Shown: piece by piece, positions 8,817 through 18,259 of the stretch
How positions within the stretch are numbered: position 1 is the first letter of the stretch
Layout: every line of letters begins with the position of its first letter
NCBI RefSeq assembly: GCF_014648635.1
Contig: NZ_BMRM01000017.1
Location: forward strand, 152,452 to 216,451
Direction of reading: 5' to 3'
Length of the DNA stretch: 64,000 nucleotides
Origin: Streptomyces cinerochromogenes
GTDB lineage: Bacteria; Actinomycetota; Actinomycetes; Streptomycetales; Streptomycetaceae
Notes under the pieces: model-generated
What the model saw: the letters and a program-made list of their open reading frames with translations, nothing else
Databases searched by the model: none
Told to the model about the DNA's origin: nothing
Made by a program: the position numbers and the translations under genes

Positions 8817-10019
8817 TCAGTCTCCGATCAGCGCATCCACGAACGCCTCCGGCTCGAACGGCGCGAGATCGTCCGCACCCTCGCCGAGCCCGACCAGCTT
8901 GACCGGTACGCCCAGCTCGCGCTGGACCGCGATCACGATGCCGCCCTTGGCCGTACCGTCCAGCTTGGTCAGCACGATGCCGGTGATGTCCACGACCTCG
9001 GCGAACACGCGGGCCTGCACCAGGCCGTTCTGGCCGGTGGTGGCGTCCAGGACGAGCAGCACCTCGTCCAGCGGCGCGTGCTTCTCGACCACGCGCTTGA
9101 CCTTGCCCAGCTCGTCCATGAGGCCGGTCTTGGTGTGCAGGCGCCCGGCGGTGTCGATGAGGACGACGTCGACCCCCATCTCCTTGCCCTCCTTGACCGC
9201 GTCGAACGCGACGGAGGCGGGGTCGCCGGCCTCGGGGCCGCGCACGGTGTAGGCGCCGACGCGCTCGCCCCAGGTCTGGAGCTGGTCGGCGGCGGCGGCC
9301 CGGAAGGTGTCGGCGGCGCCGAGGACGACGCTGCGGCCGTCGGCGACGAGCACCCGGGCGAGCTTGCCGGTGGTGGTGGTCTTGCCGGTGCCGTTGACGC
9401 CGACGACCATCACGATGCCGGGCTTGCGGTCCTCCGGCTCGGTCTTCACGGTGCGGTCGACATCGGTGCCGATCAGCTTGAGCAGCTCCTCGCGGAGCAG
9501 TCCGCGCAGTTCCACGGGGGTGCGGGTGCCGAGGACCCTCACGCGTTCACGCAGTCGCTCGACGAGTTCCTGGGTGGGCTGCACGCCGACGTCGGCGGTG
9601 AGCAGCGTGTCCTCGATCTCCTCCCAGGTGTCCTCGTCCAGGTGCTCGCGGGAGAGCAGCGTGAGCAGGCCCTTGCCCAGGGCGTTCTGGGAGCGGGAGA
9701 GGCGGGCGCGCAGGCGGACCAGCCGGCCCGCGGTGGGCTCCGGGATCTCGATCTCGGGAGCCTCGACGGTCGGAGGCTCCTCCACGACGACCGGTGCGGG
9801 GCCGCCGGGGAGATCCACCTCCTCGATCGTCCGGCGCGGTTCGTCGCGCGGCGTCTCGGCCTCGTCGCCGACGTGCGGCTCGGCCGGGGGCGCGGTGATG
9901 TCGGGTGCCTTCGGGGGCGGCGGGGGCAGCGGCTTCCGGCGCCGGCTGCCCACGATCAGCCCGCCGAGCGCGCCGAGCACGACCACGGCGATGACTACAA
10001 GAAGGATGACGGTTTCCAT
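8817..10019 (-). CDS. ftsY: Signal recognition particle receptor FtsY
   Basis: SRP GTPase receptor that docks Ffh-ribosome complexes at the membrane. 400 residues with an intact NG domain: P-loop GVNGTGKTTTTGKLA, DTFRAAAADQL, DTAGRLHTK and the guanine-specificity TKLDGTAKGG. Unlike E. coli FtsY, the N-terminus starts with one strongly hydrophobic span (METVILLVVIAVVVLGALGG) followed by an acidic, proline-rich linker (about 30-95). It is therefore probably anchored directly in the membrane. The ATG at 10019 is chosen because it places this span at residue 2; upstream in-frame codons give no plausible protein. Its partner gene ffh is 8 kb away. Confidence 0.95.
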   Translation of the reverse strand: METVILLVVIAVVVLGALGGLIVGSRRRKPLPPPPPKAPDITAPPAEPHVGDEAETPRDEPRRTIEEVDLPGGPAPVVVEEPPTVEAPEIEIPEPTAGRLVRLRARLSRSQNALGKGLLTLLSREHLDEDTWEEIEDTLLTADVGVQPTQELVERLRERVRVLGTRTPVELRGLLREELLKLIGTDVDRTVKTEPEDRKPGIVMVVGVNGTGKTTTTGKLARVLVADGRSVVLGAADTFRAAAADQLQTWGERVGAYTVRGPEAGDPASVAFDAVKEGKEMGVDVVLIDTAGRLHTKTGLMDELGKVKRVVEKHAPLDEVLLVLDATTGQNGLVQARVFAEVVDITGIVLTKLDGTAKGGIVIAVQRELGVPVKLVGLGEGADDLAPFEPEAFVDALIGD

Positions 10020-10171
10020 AACCCGACCAGTATCGGACATGGGGTGCGCCAGGACCCCGTTTGTGGGTTCGTCCGAGAGACAAAGCACGCTTAGCATGAG
10101 GACTCGGAGCAAAGTACGATGGTGGCCACGCGATCCACGCGCGTAGAGTCCCCACGTCACCCTGTCCCCCC

Positions 10172-11638
10172 ATGTCTGGCACCTCTTCCATGAGCAAATC
10201 CGTCGAGACCGAAGGCGCTCTCGAAACGCGCGGGATCGAGCAGGTCCCCGACCACGAGCGCACCGCGAAGACCCGGGAGCTGTTCCCCACCTGGGTCGGC
10301 GCCAACATCAGCGTGCTGCTCCTGACCATGGGCGCGAGCCTGGTCGTGGCGTACCACCTGAACATCTGGCAGGCACTGGTCGTCGCGGTGGCCGCGCCGC
10401 TCGTGTCGTACGGCCTGGTGGGTCTGGTCGGCATCGCGGGCAAGCGGGGCGGCGCGCCCGGCATGGCGCTGTCGCGGGCCGTCTTCGGTCAGCGCGGCAA
10501 TCTGCTGCCCGGTTCGCTGATCTGGGTCGCGCGCTGGGGCTGGGAGACCATCAACGCGGTGACCGGCGCGTACGCGATGCTCACCATCCTGGACATCCTG
10601 TTCGGCATCAAGGCGAACAGCGTGCTGGACATGGTGATGCTGCTGGCATTCGTCGTCTCGACCTTCGCGATCTCCGGGCTCGGCATCAACGCCGTGCAGA
10701 AGTGCAACAAGTACGCGACCTATTTCTTCGGCGTCTTCTCGGTGCTCGTCCTCGGCTATCTGGTGGCGAACACCGACTGGTCGAAGGTGATGGACCACAG
10801 CGCCGGTTCCACGGCCGCGGTGATCACCGGCATCGGCATGATCGCCGCGGGCGGTGTCAGCTGGATCCCGTCCGCCCCGGACTTCACCCGCTACCTGCCG
10901 CGCACGGCCTCCTCCAAGGCGATCGTGGGTACGGCGGTGGGCGGCGCCGGTGTCGTCGTGCTGCCCATGGTCCTGATGGGCGCGGTGATGGCGGTCTCCA
11001 CGCCGGACCTGGCCTCGGCGAGCGACCCGGTGTCCTTCCTGGGCGAGATCCTGCCGACCTGGATCGCCGTGCCGTACCTCTTCATCGCGCTGATCGGCAT
11101 GCTGCTGATCAACTCGATGTCGATGTACTCGGCGGGCTTCACCGCGCAGACCCTGGGCTTCAAGGTGCCCCGGCACTGGGCGGTCTCGGTGAACGCCGTG
11201 ATCTCGCTGATCTTCGGCGGGGTGCTGATGCTGGTCGCGACCAGCTTCATGGGCTCGTTCATCGCCTTCCTCTCGCTGCTGGCGGTCGCCTTCTCCGCCT
11301 GGGTCGGCGTGTTCGGCGCGGACATGTTCCGGCGCACGGAGTACGACGGCCGGGCGATGGCCGACACCACCCGCACCAGCGCCTACTGGTACAGGGGCGG
11401 CTTCTCCCCCGCGGCCGTGGCCGCCTGGGCGGTGGGCCTGCTGTCGGGCCTGATGTTCACCACCTCGGACTGGTTCACCGGCCCGCTCGCGGCGAACAAC
11501 GTGATCGGCGAGTACGGCCTCGGCTGGGTCGCCACGATCGTGATCTCGGCCGTGCTGTACCTTGTGCTGCCGAAGCCGGCGGTCGAGCGCCCGGCGGCCG
11601 GCGCGCCCGCCGAGGAACCCGAGACCCTGGCTGTCTGA
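10172..11638 (+). CDS. NCS1-family purine/cytosine permease
   Basis: Secondary transporter of 488 residues with about 12 hydrophobic spans, of the nucleobase:cation symporter-1 family (codB/purine-cytosine permease type). Family features include RELFPTWVGANISV near residue 35, GALSRAVFGQRG-like GMALSRAVFGQRGN, and WIPSAPDFTRYLPR in the middle. Substrates of this family are cytosine, purines, allantoin or hydantoins; which one cannot be told here. The start is uncertain: ATG 10172 and ATG 10190 both lack a clear ribosome-binding site. The next gene begins 54 nt downstream with its own good site. Confidence 0.88.
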   Translation: MSGTSSMSKSVETEGALETRGIEQVPDHERTAKTRELFPTWVGANISVLLLTMGASLVVAYHLNIWQALVVAVAAPLVSYGLVGLVGIAGKRGGAPGMALSRAVFGQRGNLLPGSLIWVARWGWETINAVTGAYAMLTILDILFGIKANSVLDMVMLLAFVVSTFAISGLGINAVQKCNKYATYFFGVFSVLVLGYLVANTDWSKVMDHSAGSTAAVITGIGMIAAGGVSWIPSAPDFTRYLPRTASSKAIVGTAVGGAGVVVLPMVLMGAVMAVSTPDLASASDPVSFLGEILPTWIAVPYLFIALIGMLLINSMSMYSAGFTAQTLGFKVPRHWAVSVNAVISLIFGGVLMLVATSFMGSFIAFLSLLAVAFSAWVGVFGADMFRRTEYDGRAMADTTRTSAYWYRGGFSPAAVAAWAVGLLSGLMFTTSDWFTGPLAANNVIGEYGLGWVATIVISAVLYLVLPKPAVERPAAGAPAEEPETLAV

Positions 11639-11692
11639 CGCCGCGTCAGCTACCGTCCCCCTCCACCGAGCCGTACCGGAGGGGGATCTCTC

Positions 11693-12664
11693 ATGCCCGT
11701 CACCGTCGTACGTTTCAACCTCGTCGCTCCCGGCGCCTCTCCGGCCGCCCTCTCCGCCCGCTACCGGGCCGCCCTGGAGATGGCCGCGTACGCGGACGAG
11801 CACGGGATCAGCACCGTGCAGACCGAGGAGCACCACGGCGCCGACGACAACTGGCTGCCCTCGCCGTTCGCCTTCGCGGGCGCGGTGTTCGGCGCGACCC
11901 GCCGGATCGCGGTGACGGTGTCGGCGGTGATCGGTCCGTTGCACGACCCGCTGCGGCTGGCCGAGGAGATCGCCGTCCTGGACCTGCTGAGCGGCGGCCG
12001 GCTGGTGACGGTGGCCGGGATCGGGTACCGGCAGGAGGAGTACGACCTCTTCGGCGTGGACTGGCGGCGCCGGGGCCGGATCCAGGACGAGCTGCTCCGG
12101 ACGCTGCTCGCGGCCTGGACCGGGGAGGAGTTCACGTACCGGGGCCGCAGGGTGCGGCTCACCCCGCGGCCGTACACCGATCCGCATCCGCTGCTGCTGG
12201 TCGGCGGCTCCTCCGAGGCCGCCGCCCGCCGGGCCGCCCGGTTCGGCCTGCCCTTCTTCCCGAGCGCGCACCTGCCGGAGCTGGAGGCGTACTACAAGGA
12301 GAAGCTGACCGAGTACGGCACCGAGGGCTGGACGATGATGCCGGCCGCCGAGACCCCCCTCCTCCACCTCGCCGAGGACCCGGACCGGGCGTGGGCCGAG
12401 TACGGCGGGCACTTCCTGCACGAGGCCCGGACCTACGCGTCGTGGCAGTCGGGCGGGATCCGCTCGGCGGTGCGGTCGGCGGCCACGACCGTGGCGGAGC
12501 TGCGCGCGGAGGGCGTGTACCGGGTCCTCACCCCGGAGCAGTGCGTGGCGCAGGGCCTGGACAGTCTGGTGCTGCATCCGCTGGCGGGCGGGATGCCGGT
12601 GGAGGAGGGCTGGCGCAGCCTCAGGCTGTTCGCCGAGCGGGTTCTCCCGGCACTGCCGGACTGA
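11693..12664 (+). CDS. Luciferase-like (bacterial luciferase family) flavin monooxygenase
   Basis: 323-residue TIM-barrel oxidoreductase of the luciferase-like superfamily, using FMN or F420. Typical features are ISTVQTEEHHG near residue 39, VSAVIGPLHDPLRLAEEIAV with LDLLSGGRL (about 75-105), VAGIGYRQEEYDLFGVD, and LLVGGSSEAAARRAARFG. The substrate is unknown. ATG 11693 has a strong GGAGGGGGA about 7 nt upstream. It may be co-transcribed with the permease 54 nt upstream, hinting at nucleobase-like catabolism, but that is speculation. The window also encodes an F420 biosynthesis enzyme (cofC), so F420 use is possible. Confidence 0.85.
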   Translation: MPVTVVRFNLVAPGASPAALSARYRAALEMAAYADEHGISTVQTEEHHGADDNWLPSPFAFAGAVFGATRRIAVTVSAVIGPLHDPLRLAEEIAVLDLLSGGRLVTVAGIGYRQEEYDLFGVDWRRRGRIQDELLRTLLAAWTGEEFTYRGRRVRLTPRPYTDPHPLLLVGGSSEAAARRAARFGLPFFPSAHLPELEAYYKEKLTEYGTEGWTMMPAAETPLLHLAEDPDRAWAEYGGHFLHEARTYASWQSGGIRSAVRSAATTVAELRAEGVYRVLTPEQCVAQGLDSLVLHPLAGGMPVEEGWRSLRLFAERVLPALPD

Positions 12665-12775
12665 GCCGGTCATCGGGTGGCGACCGGTCCGCCGGAGTTC
12701 CTCTCCGTCGGCTGTGGCGGAGAACCGCCCGTCCCGCCGAGCGCGCCGGCCGCGGCCGGGACCCGGCATACGACA

Positions 12776-12818
12776 CCGCCGCCCCCGGTCCGGGCAGTGG
12801 CCGGGCCGGGGGCGGCGG
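12776..12818. terminator. Convergent terminator between luciferase-like gene and glcP
   Basis: A perfect 13-bp stem (ccgccgcccccgg and its complement) with a GC-rich loop sits midway between the two converging stop codons (12664 and 12888). A 14-bp palindrome identical to that after nsdA lies at 12746-12759. Confidence 0.65.
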
Positions 12819-12887
12819 ACGGTTCGAGGAGAGGGGCAGCGGGGACTTGGCCCTTCCCCCCGAGTTCGGGGTGCCTCGCTACGAGGC

Positions 12888-14306
12888 TCAGCCCATCTCC
12901 TCCAGCGACTTGCCCTTCGTCTCCTTGACGAACTTCAGGACGAACGGGACGGAGAGCGCGGCGAAGACGGTGTAGATCACGTAGGTGCCGGAGAGGTTCC
13001 AGTCGGCCAGCGACGGGAAGCTCGCGGTGATGGCCCAGTTGGCGATCCACTGCGCGGCGGCGGCCACGCCCAGCGCGGCGGCGCGGATCTTGTTCGGGAA
13101 CATCTCGCCGAGCATGACCCAGACGACCACACCCCAGGACAGGGCGAAGAAGAGGACGAACACGTGGGCGGCGATCAGGGCGGTCCAGCCCTGCGTGCTC
13201 GGCAGCTTGCCGTCGACCAGGTCGTAGCTGAACGCCCAGGCCTCCAGCGCGAGGCCGACGGCCATGCCGACGGAACCGATGAGGGCGAGCGGCCTGCGGC
13301 CGACACGGTCCACGAAGATCATCGCGATCACGGTGCCGACGATGTTGATGATCGACGTCGTGAAGGAGTAGAAGAACGAGTCCGTGGGGTCGACACCGAC
13401 CGACTGCCACAGCGTCGAGGAGTAGTAGAACGCGACGTTGATGCCGACGAACTGCTGGAAGACCGACAGGCCGATACCGACCCAGACGATCGGCTTGAAG
13501 AAGAAGGAGCCGCCGAGCAGGTCCTTGAAGGAGGACTTGTGCTCGCTCTTCATCGCCAGCTCGATCTCGGCGACGCGGGCGTCCAGGTCGATCTCCTTGC
13601 CCTCGACCTCGGCGAGGATCTCGCGGGCGCGCTCACGCTTGCCGACGGAGAGCAGGAAGCGCGGGGACTCGGGGATCGCGAAGGACAGCAGGCCGTAGAG
13701 GACGGCCGGGACGACCATCACGCCGAGCATGACCTGCCAGGCCTCCAGGCCCATCAGCTTGCCGCGCTGGTCGCCGCCGGAGGCGTTGAGCAGGCCCCAG
13801 TTGACGAGCTGGGAGATGGCGATGCCGACGACGATCGCGGCCTGCTGGAAGGAGCCGAGCCGGCCGCGGTAGGCGGGCGGGGCGACCTCGGCGATGTAGG
13901 CCGGGCCGATGACGGAGGCCATGCCGATGGCGAAACCGCCGACGATGCGCCAGAAGGCGAGGTCCCACAGCGCGAAGGGCAGCGCGGAGCCGACGGCGCT
14001 GATGGTGAACAGGACCGCGGCGATCTGCATGCAGCGGATGCGGCCGATCCGGTCGGCGATGCGGCCGGCGGTGGCGGCGCCGATGGCACAGCCGATCAGC
14101 GCGATCGCGATGACCTGGGCGAGTGCGGCGGATCCGATGTCGTAGCGGTCGCGGATGGCCTCGACGGCGCCGTTGATGACGGAGCTGTCGTAGCCGAAGA
14201 GGAAGCCGCCCATCGCGGCAGCCGCTGCGATGAAGATGACGTGCCCGAGATGTTCGGGTTGAGCCGTCCTGGCTCCTGACTGAGGTGCCTGCGCTGTGCT
14301 GGTCAC
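12888..14306 (-). CDS. glcP: Major facilitator glucose permease GlcP
   Basis: Sugar:H+ symporter of 472 residues, the length of S. coelicolor GlcP, the main glucose uptake system in streptomycetes (which take up glucose by MFS, not PTS). Sugar-porter signatures: GGFLFGYDSSVINGAV in TM1, RIADRIGRIRCM in loop 2-3, PESPRFLLSVGKRERA mid-protein, FQQFVGINVAFYYS in TM7, DRVGRRPL in loop 8-9 and a KETKGKSLEEM terminus. GTG 14306 is preceded by GAGGAG and reads MTSTAQAPQSGARTAQPE; a further in-frame codon at 14330 lacks a site. The upstream region carries several inverted repeats, including a LacI-type core. Confidence 0.93.
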   Translation of the reverse strand: MTSTAQAPQSGARTAQPEHLGHVIFIAAAAAMGGFLFGYDSSVINGAVEAIRDRYDIGSAALAQVIAIALIGCAIGAATAGRIADRIGRIRCMQIAAVLFTISAVGSALPFALWDLAFWRIVGGFAIGMASVIGPAYIAEVAPPAYRGRLGSFQQAAIVVGIAISQLVNWGLLNASGGDQRGKLMGLEAWQVMLGVMVVPAVLYGLLSFAIPESPRFLLSVGKRERAREILAEVEGKEIDLDARVAEIELAMKSEHKSSFKDLLGGSFFFKPIVWVGIGLSVFQQFVGINVAFYYSSTLWQSVGVDPTDSFFYSFTTSIINIVGTVIAMIFVDRVGRRPLALIGSVGMAVGLALEAWAFSYDLVDGKLPSTQGWTALIAAHVFVLFFALSWGVVVWVMLGEMFPNKIRAAALGVAAAAQWIANWAITASFPSLADWNLSGTYVIYTVFAALSVPFVLKFVKETKGKSLEEMG

Positions 14307-14322
14307 GTGTATCTCCTCGGGC

Positions 14323-14426
14323 CACGGCAACGCTGCCGTGTGGGGTGAGCCCTCTCAGGTGGTGAGACCTGAAGGTAAAAGCAACGTTGCAGAGACTATG
14401 CCTTCAAGTTTCGAAGTCAATACTTC
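14323..14426 (-). promoter_or_regulatory. glcP upstream region with three inverted repeats
   Basis: AT-richer DNA just before glcP. It contains cacggca-N4-tgccgtg (14323-14340), the perfect palindrome gcaacgttgc (14381-14390), which resembles the CG-centred core of LacI/GalR-family operators, and gaagt-N4-acttc (14413-14426). They are well placed to bind a sugar-responsive repressor at the glcP promoter. The regulator identity is not known from sequence. Confidence 0.55.
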
Positions 14427-14456
14427 AACCGCTGTGAGTTTTTCGATATGCCCGAG

Positions 14457-14487
14457 CACTCCGTGTTCACTTTTTGAACACAGAGTG
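14457..14487 (-). terminator. smc terminator hairpin
   Basis: A 13-bp stem with one mismatch (cactccgtgttca pairing tgaacacagagtg) around the loop ctttt, 20 nt beyond the smc stop codon. Confidence 0.65.
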
Positions 14488-14506
14488 AGTTGATCTTGAG
14501 GAGGGG

Positions 14507-17500
14507 CTACCGAAGGCGCTGGGAAATGACCTTCGACACACCGTCGCCCTGCATGGACACGCCGTAGAGCGCGTCGGCGACCTCCATCGTGCGCTTCTGG
14601 TGCGTGATCACGATCAGCTGCGAGGCCTCTTGCAGCTCCTGCATGATCCGGATCAGCCGCTGGAGGTTGGTGTCGTCCAGCGCGGCCTCGACCTCGTCCA
14701 TGACGTAGAAGGGGCTCGGCCGGGCCTTGAAGATCGACACCAGCAGCGCGACGGCCGTCAGCGAGCGCTCGCCGCCCGAGAGCAGGGAGAGCCGCTTGAC
14801 CTTCTTGCCCGGCGGACGCGCCTCGACGTCCACACCCGTGGTGAGCATGTTGTCGGGGTCGGTCAGCACCAGGCGGCCCTCACCGCCCGGGAACAGCCGG
14901 CTGAAGACGCCCTCGAACTCCCGGGCCGTGTCCCGGTAGGCCTCGGTGAAGACCTGCTCGACGCGCTCGTCGACCTCCTTCACCACCTGGAGCAGGTCGG
15001 CGCGGGTCTTCTTCAGGTCCTCCAGCTGCTCGCTGAGGAACTTGTGCCGCTCCTCCAGCGCCGCGAACTCCTCCAGCGCCAGCGGGTTGACCTTGCCCAG
15101 CTGCTGGTACGCCCGCTCGGCCGCCTTCAGCCGCTTCTCCTGCTCGGCGCGCACGAAGGGGCGCGGCTGGTTGCGCGGGTGGTCCGGGTCCTCGGGCAGC
15201 TGCTCGCCGTCGGCGGGGGGCGAGGGAGGCACGGGCTGGTGCGGGCCGTACTCCGCCACCAGCCCCTCCGGTTCGACACCCAGCTCCTCCAGCGCCCTGG
15301 TCTCCAGCTGCTCGATGCGCAGCCGCTTCTCGGCGCCGAGTACCTCGCCCCGGTGGACCGAATCCGTCAACTTGTCGAGTTCGGCCTTCAGTTCACGGCC
15401 CGCCGTACGGGCGGCGGCCAGCTCCTGCTCGCCCCGCGCCTTGGCGGCCTCGGCGGCGGAACGCTCCTGCTCGGCCCGGGCGAGGGACACCTCCACGTGC
15501 GCGAGCAGCTGCCGGGCACCGGAGGCGACGGCTTTAGCGACCGCCGCCTCGTGCCGCAGCCGCGCCCGGCGCTGCTCGGCACGCGCGCGTGCCTCGCGTT
15601 CGGTGCGGGCCGCCCGGTCGAGCGAGTCGGCGCGGCCGGCGAGCCCCTTGACCCGCTCCTCGTGCGTACGGACCTGGAGGCGTGCCTCCATCTCGGTCTG
15701 CCGGGCATTGGCCCCGTCGGCCGCGAGCCGGTCCCGCACCGAGGTGTCCGGCTCCTCCTCCACCGGCATCTCCTCGGCCACGGCCAGCCGCTCCGCCAGC
15801 TCCTCGGCCTCCTGCACGGCCTTCTCCAACGCCTCCTGCGCGCGGGCCGCCGCCGCGGCCGACCGTTCGGCCTCCCCGGCGGCGCCGCGCGCCTGCCCGG
15901 CGAGCCGGCCGAGCTGCTGGGCCACGGAGGACTTCTCCCGGTCGGCGGCCCGGCGGCGCTCTGCGAGTTCCTCCACGAGGGCGGCGGCCTGCCGGCGGTG
16001 CTCGACCGCGGCCTGCTGGGCCCCGGCCAGCTCCGCGCAGCGGACCTCCAGGTCGGCCAGCTCGGCCGCGGCCTCGTCGACGGAGGCCTGCACCTCCAGC
16101 AGGCTGGGCGCGCCTGCCGAGCCGCCGTGCGCGAAGTGGGCGCCCAGGAGGTCGCCCTCGGCGGTGACGGCGGTCAGCTCCGGGTGGGAGTAGACGACGG
16201 CCTCGGCGTCGTCCAGGGTCGCGACGACGACGATTCCGCGCAGGAGGCGGCGGACGGCGGGCATCAGCTCGGCGGGGCCGCTGACCAGGGCGGCGGCGGG
16301 GAGGGGGGTGCCGGGCAGGGGGGTGCCGGGGAGAGGGGCCCCGGGCAGGGGGATGCCGGGGAGGGACGTGCCGGGGAGGCTTTCGGCCGCGGGGGTGGCG
16401 GCACTGCGGGGCGCCGACCCGCCGGCGTCGGCCGACGGTACGTCGTCGCCGGGCGCGCCGTCCCCCGCGCCCCCGCGGGGCGCCGACCCACCGGCGTCGG
16501 GCGCGCCGGTTCCCGTGTCCCTTCGGGGCTCCTCCTCCGGCGCTCCCGTCAGGATCAGGGCCGCTCGGCCCCCGTCCTGTTTGCGGAGCAGGGTGATCGC
16601 CTCGGCCGCCGCCGCGGGGGTCGTCACGGCGACGGCGTCTGCCGCCGCGCCGAAGGCCGCCGCCAGGGGGACCTCGTAGCCCGGGGTGATCCTCAGCAGT
16701 TCCGCCGCGGGGCCGAGGACTCCGGTGAGGCGGTCGCGGGCGCCGAGCAGTATGCCGGTGCCGTCCTTGCGGCGCAGGCCCAGGGCCAGTGCCTCGTGGC
16801 GGGCCTGGGTCGCGGCGCGGCTGCGCTCGGCGGTGGTGAGGGCCTCGCGGGCCGCGCTCAGGGCCGCTTCCGCCTCCGCCAGCCGGCGCTTGGCCGCCTC
16901 GTGCTGATCGGCCAGGTCGGCGTCGCCGGCGTCGAGGCCGTCGACCTCGGCCTGGAGGGCCTCGTACTCCTCCTGCGCGCGGACCGCGCGGTCCTGCGCC
17001 TCGTCGCGGGCCGTGGCCAGCCGGTCGATCTCGGCCTGGGCGGAGGCGGCGCGCGAGCGGGCCGCGTTGACCTGCCCGGACAGGCGGGCCAGGCCCTCCC
17101 GGCGGTCGGCGATGGCGCGGGCGACGTCCTTGAGCCGGCGTTCCTCGGCCGCCAGTTCGCGCTCCAGTTCGGCGCGGTGGGCGACCGTGTCGTCCAGTGC
17201 CCGCTGGGCCGCCTCCAGCGCGGCCTCCAGCTCGGCCTCCTGCTCGCGGACGCGGGCGGCCTCGCGCTCCAGCTCCTCCGGGTCCCGGCCGCGCCGCTCC
17301 TCCGGCGGGGCGGAGGTGGCGCTCTTGACCCGGGCGTCGGCCAGCGAGACGGTGCCGCGCACCCGCTCGGCCAGCTGGGACAGCTCGTACCAGGTCTGCT
17401 GGGCGCGCTGGAGGCGCGGGGCGAGCCGGCGCACCTCGTCCTCCAGCAGGGCCTCGCGGTGGAGGGCCTTCTTCAGCTCCTGCTCGGCGGTCTCCTTGCG

Positions 17501-18259
17501 TTCCTTCAGCGCCGCCTCGTCGGCGATCTCGGCCTGGAGGGCTTCCCGCAGGCGTACGAGGTCGTCGGCGAGGAGCCGCAGACGGGCGTCGCGGAGGTCG
17601 GCCTGGATGACGGCGGCCCGGCGGGCGACGGCGGCCTGCCGGCCGAGGGGCTTGAGCTGGCGCCGCAGCTCGTCGGTGAGGTCCTGCACGCGCGCGAGGT
17701 TGGCCTGCATCGCGTCCAGCTTGCGGAGCGCCTTCTCCTTGCGCTTGCGGTGCTTGAGGACTCCGGCCGCCTCCTCGATGAAGGCGCGGCGGCCCATGGG
17801 GTCGGCGTGCAGGACGGAGTCCAGCTGGCCCTGGCCGACGATGACGTGCATCTCGCGGCCGATGCCGGAGTCGGAGAGCAGTTCCTGGATGTCCAGCAGA
17901 CGGCAGGTGTCGCCGTTGATCTGGTACTCGCTGCCGCCGTTGCGGAACATGATCCGCGTGATGGTGACCTCGGCGTACTCGATGGGCAGCGCCCCGTCGG
18001 AGTTGTCGATGGTCAGCGACACCTCGGCGCGGCCGAGCGGCGGGCGGCCGGTGGTGCCGGCGAAGATGACGTCCTCCATCTTGCCGCCGCGCAGCGACTT
18101 GGCGCCCTGTTCGCCCATGACCCAGCTGAGCGCGTCCACGACGTTGGACTTGCCCGAGCCGTTCGGGCCGACGACGCACGTGATCCCCGGTTCGAAGCGG
18201 AGCGTGGTCGCGGAGGCGAACGACTTGAACCCGCGGAGGGTCAGGGCCTTGAGGTGCAC
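14507..18259 (-). CDS. smc: Chromosome partition/condensation protein SMC
   Basis: 1250-residue SMC ATPase that works with ScpAB to compact and segregate chromosomes. The head N-half has LRGFKSFA and the P-loop GPNGSGKSNVVDAL (about 32-45). Long coiled coils follow to about 500. The hinge region is near 510-700, then the second coil, and the C-terminal head has the ABC signature LSGGERSLTAVALL and Walker B YVMDEVEAALDD. In the hinge region, residues about 573-660 are an unusual Gly/Pro/Ala-rich insert ending in repeated LPGxP pentapeptides (DNA 16310-16395). ATG 18259 gives the conserved MHLKALTLRGFKSF. Confidence 0.96.
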   Translation of the reverse strand: MHLKALTLRGFKSFASATTLRFEPGITCVVGPNGSGKSNVVDALSWVMGEQGAKSLRGGKMEDVIFAGTTGRPPLGRAEVSLTIDNSDGALPIEYAEVTITRIMFRNGGSEYQINGDTCRLLDIQELLSDSGIGREMHVIVGQGQLDSVLHADPMGRRAFIEEAAGVLKHRKRKEKALRKLDAMQANLARVQDLTDELRRQLKPLGRQAAVARRAAVIQADLRDARLRLLADDLVRLREALQAEIADEAALKERKETAEQELKKALHREALLEDEVRRLAPRLQRAQQTWYELSQLAERVRGTVSLADARVKSATSAPPEERRGRDPEELEREAARVREQEAELEAALEAAQRALDDTVAHRAELERELAAEERRLKDVARAIADRREGLARLSGQVNAARSRAASAQAEIDRLATARDEAQDRAVRAQEEYEALQAEVDGLDAGDADLADQHEAAKRRLAEAEAALSAAREALTTAERSRAATQARHEALALGLRRKDGTGILLGARDRLTGVLGPAAELLRITPGYEVPLAAAFGAAADAVAVTTPAAAAEAITLLRKQDGGRAALILTGAPEEEPRRDTGTGAPDAGGSAPRGGAGDGAPGDDVPSADAGGSAPRSAATPAAESLPGTSLPGIPLPGAPLPGTPLPGTPLPAAALVSGPAELMPAVRRLLRGIVVVATLDDAEAVVYSHPELTAVTAEGDLLGAHFAHGGSAGAPSLLEVQASVDEAAAELADLEVRCAELAGAQQAAVEHRRQAAALVEELAERRRAADREKSSVAQQLGRLAGQARGAAGEAERSAAAAARAQEALEKAVQEAEELAERLAVAEEMPVEEEPDTSVRDRLAADGANARQTEMEARLQVRTHEERVKGLAGRADSLDRAARTEREARARAEQRRARLRHEAAVAKAVASGARQLLAHVEVSLARAEQERSAAEAAKARGEQELAAARTAGRELKAELDKLTDSVHRGEVLGAEKRLRIEQLETRALEELGVEPEGLVAEYGPHQPVPPSPPADGEQLPEDPDHPRNQPRPFVRAEQEKRLKAAERAYQQLGKVNPLALEEFAALEERHKFLSEQLEDLKKTRADLLQVVKEVDERVEQVFTEAYRDTAREFEGVFSRLFPGGEGRLVLTDPDNMLTTGVDVEARPPGKKVKRLSLLSGGERSLTAVALLVSIFKARPSPFYVMDEVEAALDDTNLQRLIRIMQELQEASQLIVITHQKRTMEVADALYGVSMQGDGVSKVISQRLR
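16264..16395 (-). repeat. 15-bp tandem repeats inside the smc hinge-region codons
   Basis: About five near-identical 15-bp units (plus-strand form gggggtgccgggcag with variants) encode LPGTS, LPGIP, LPGAP, LPGTP, LPGTP. The unit length is a multiple of three, so copy-number change would leave the frame intact. Confidence 0.8.
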
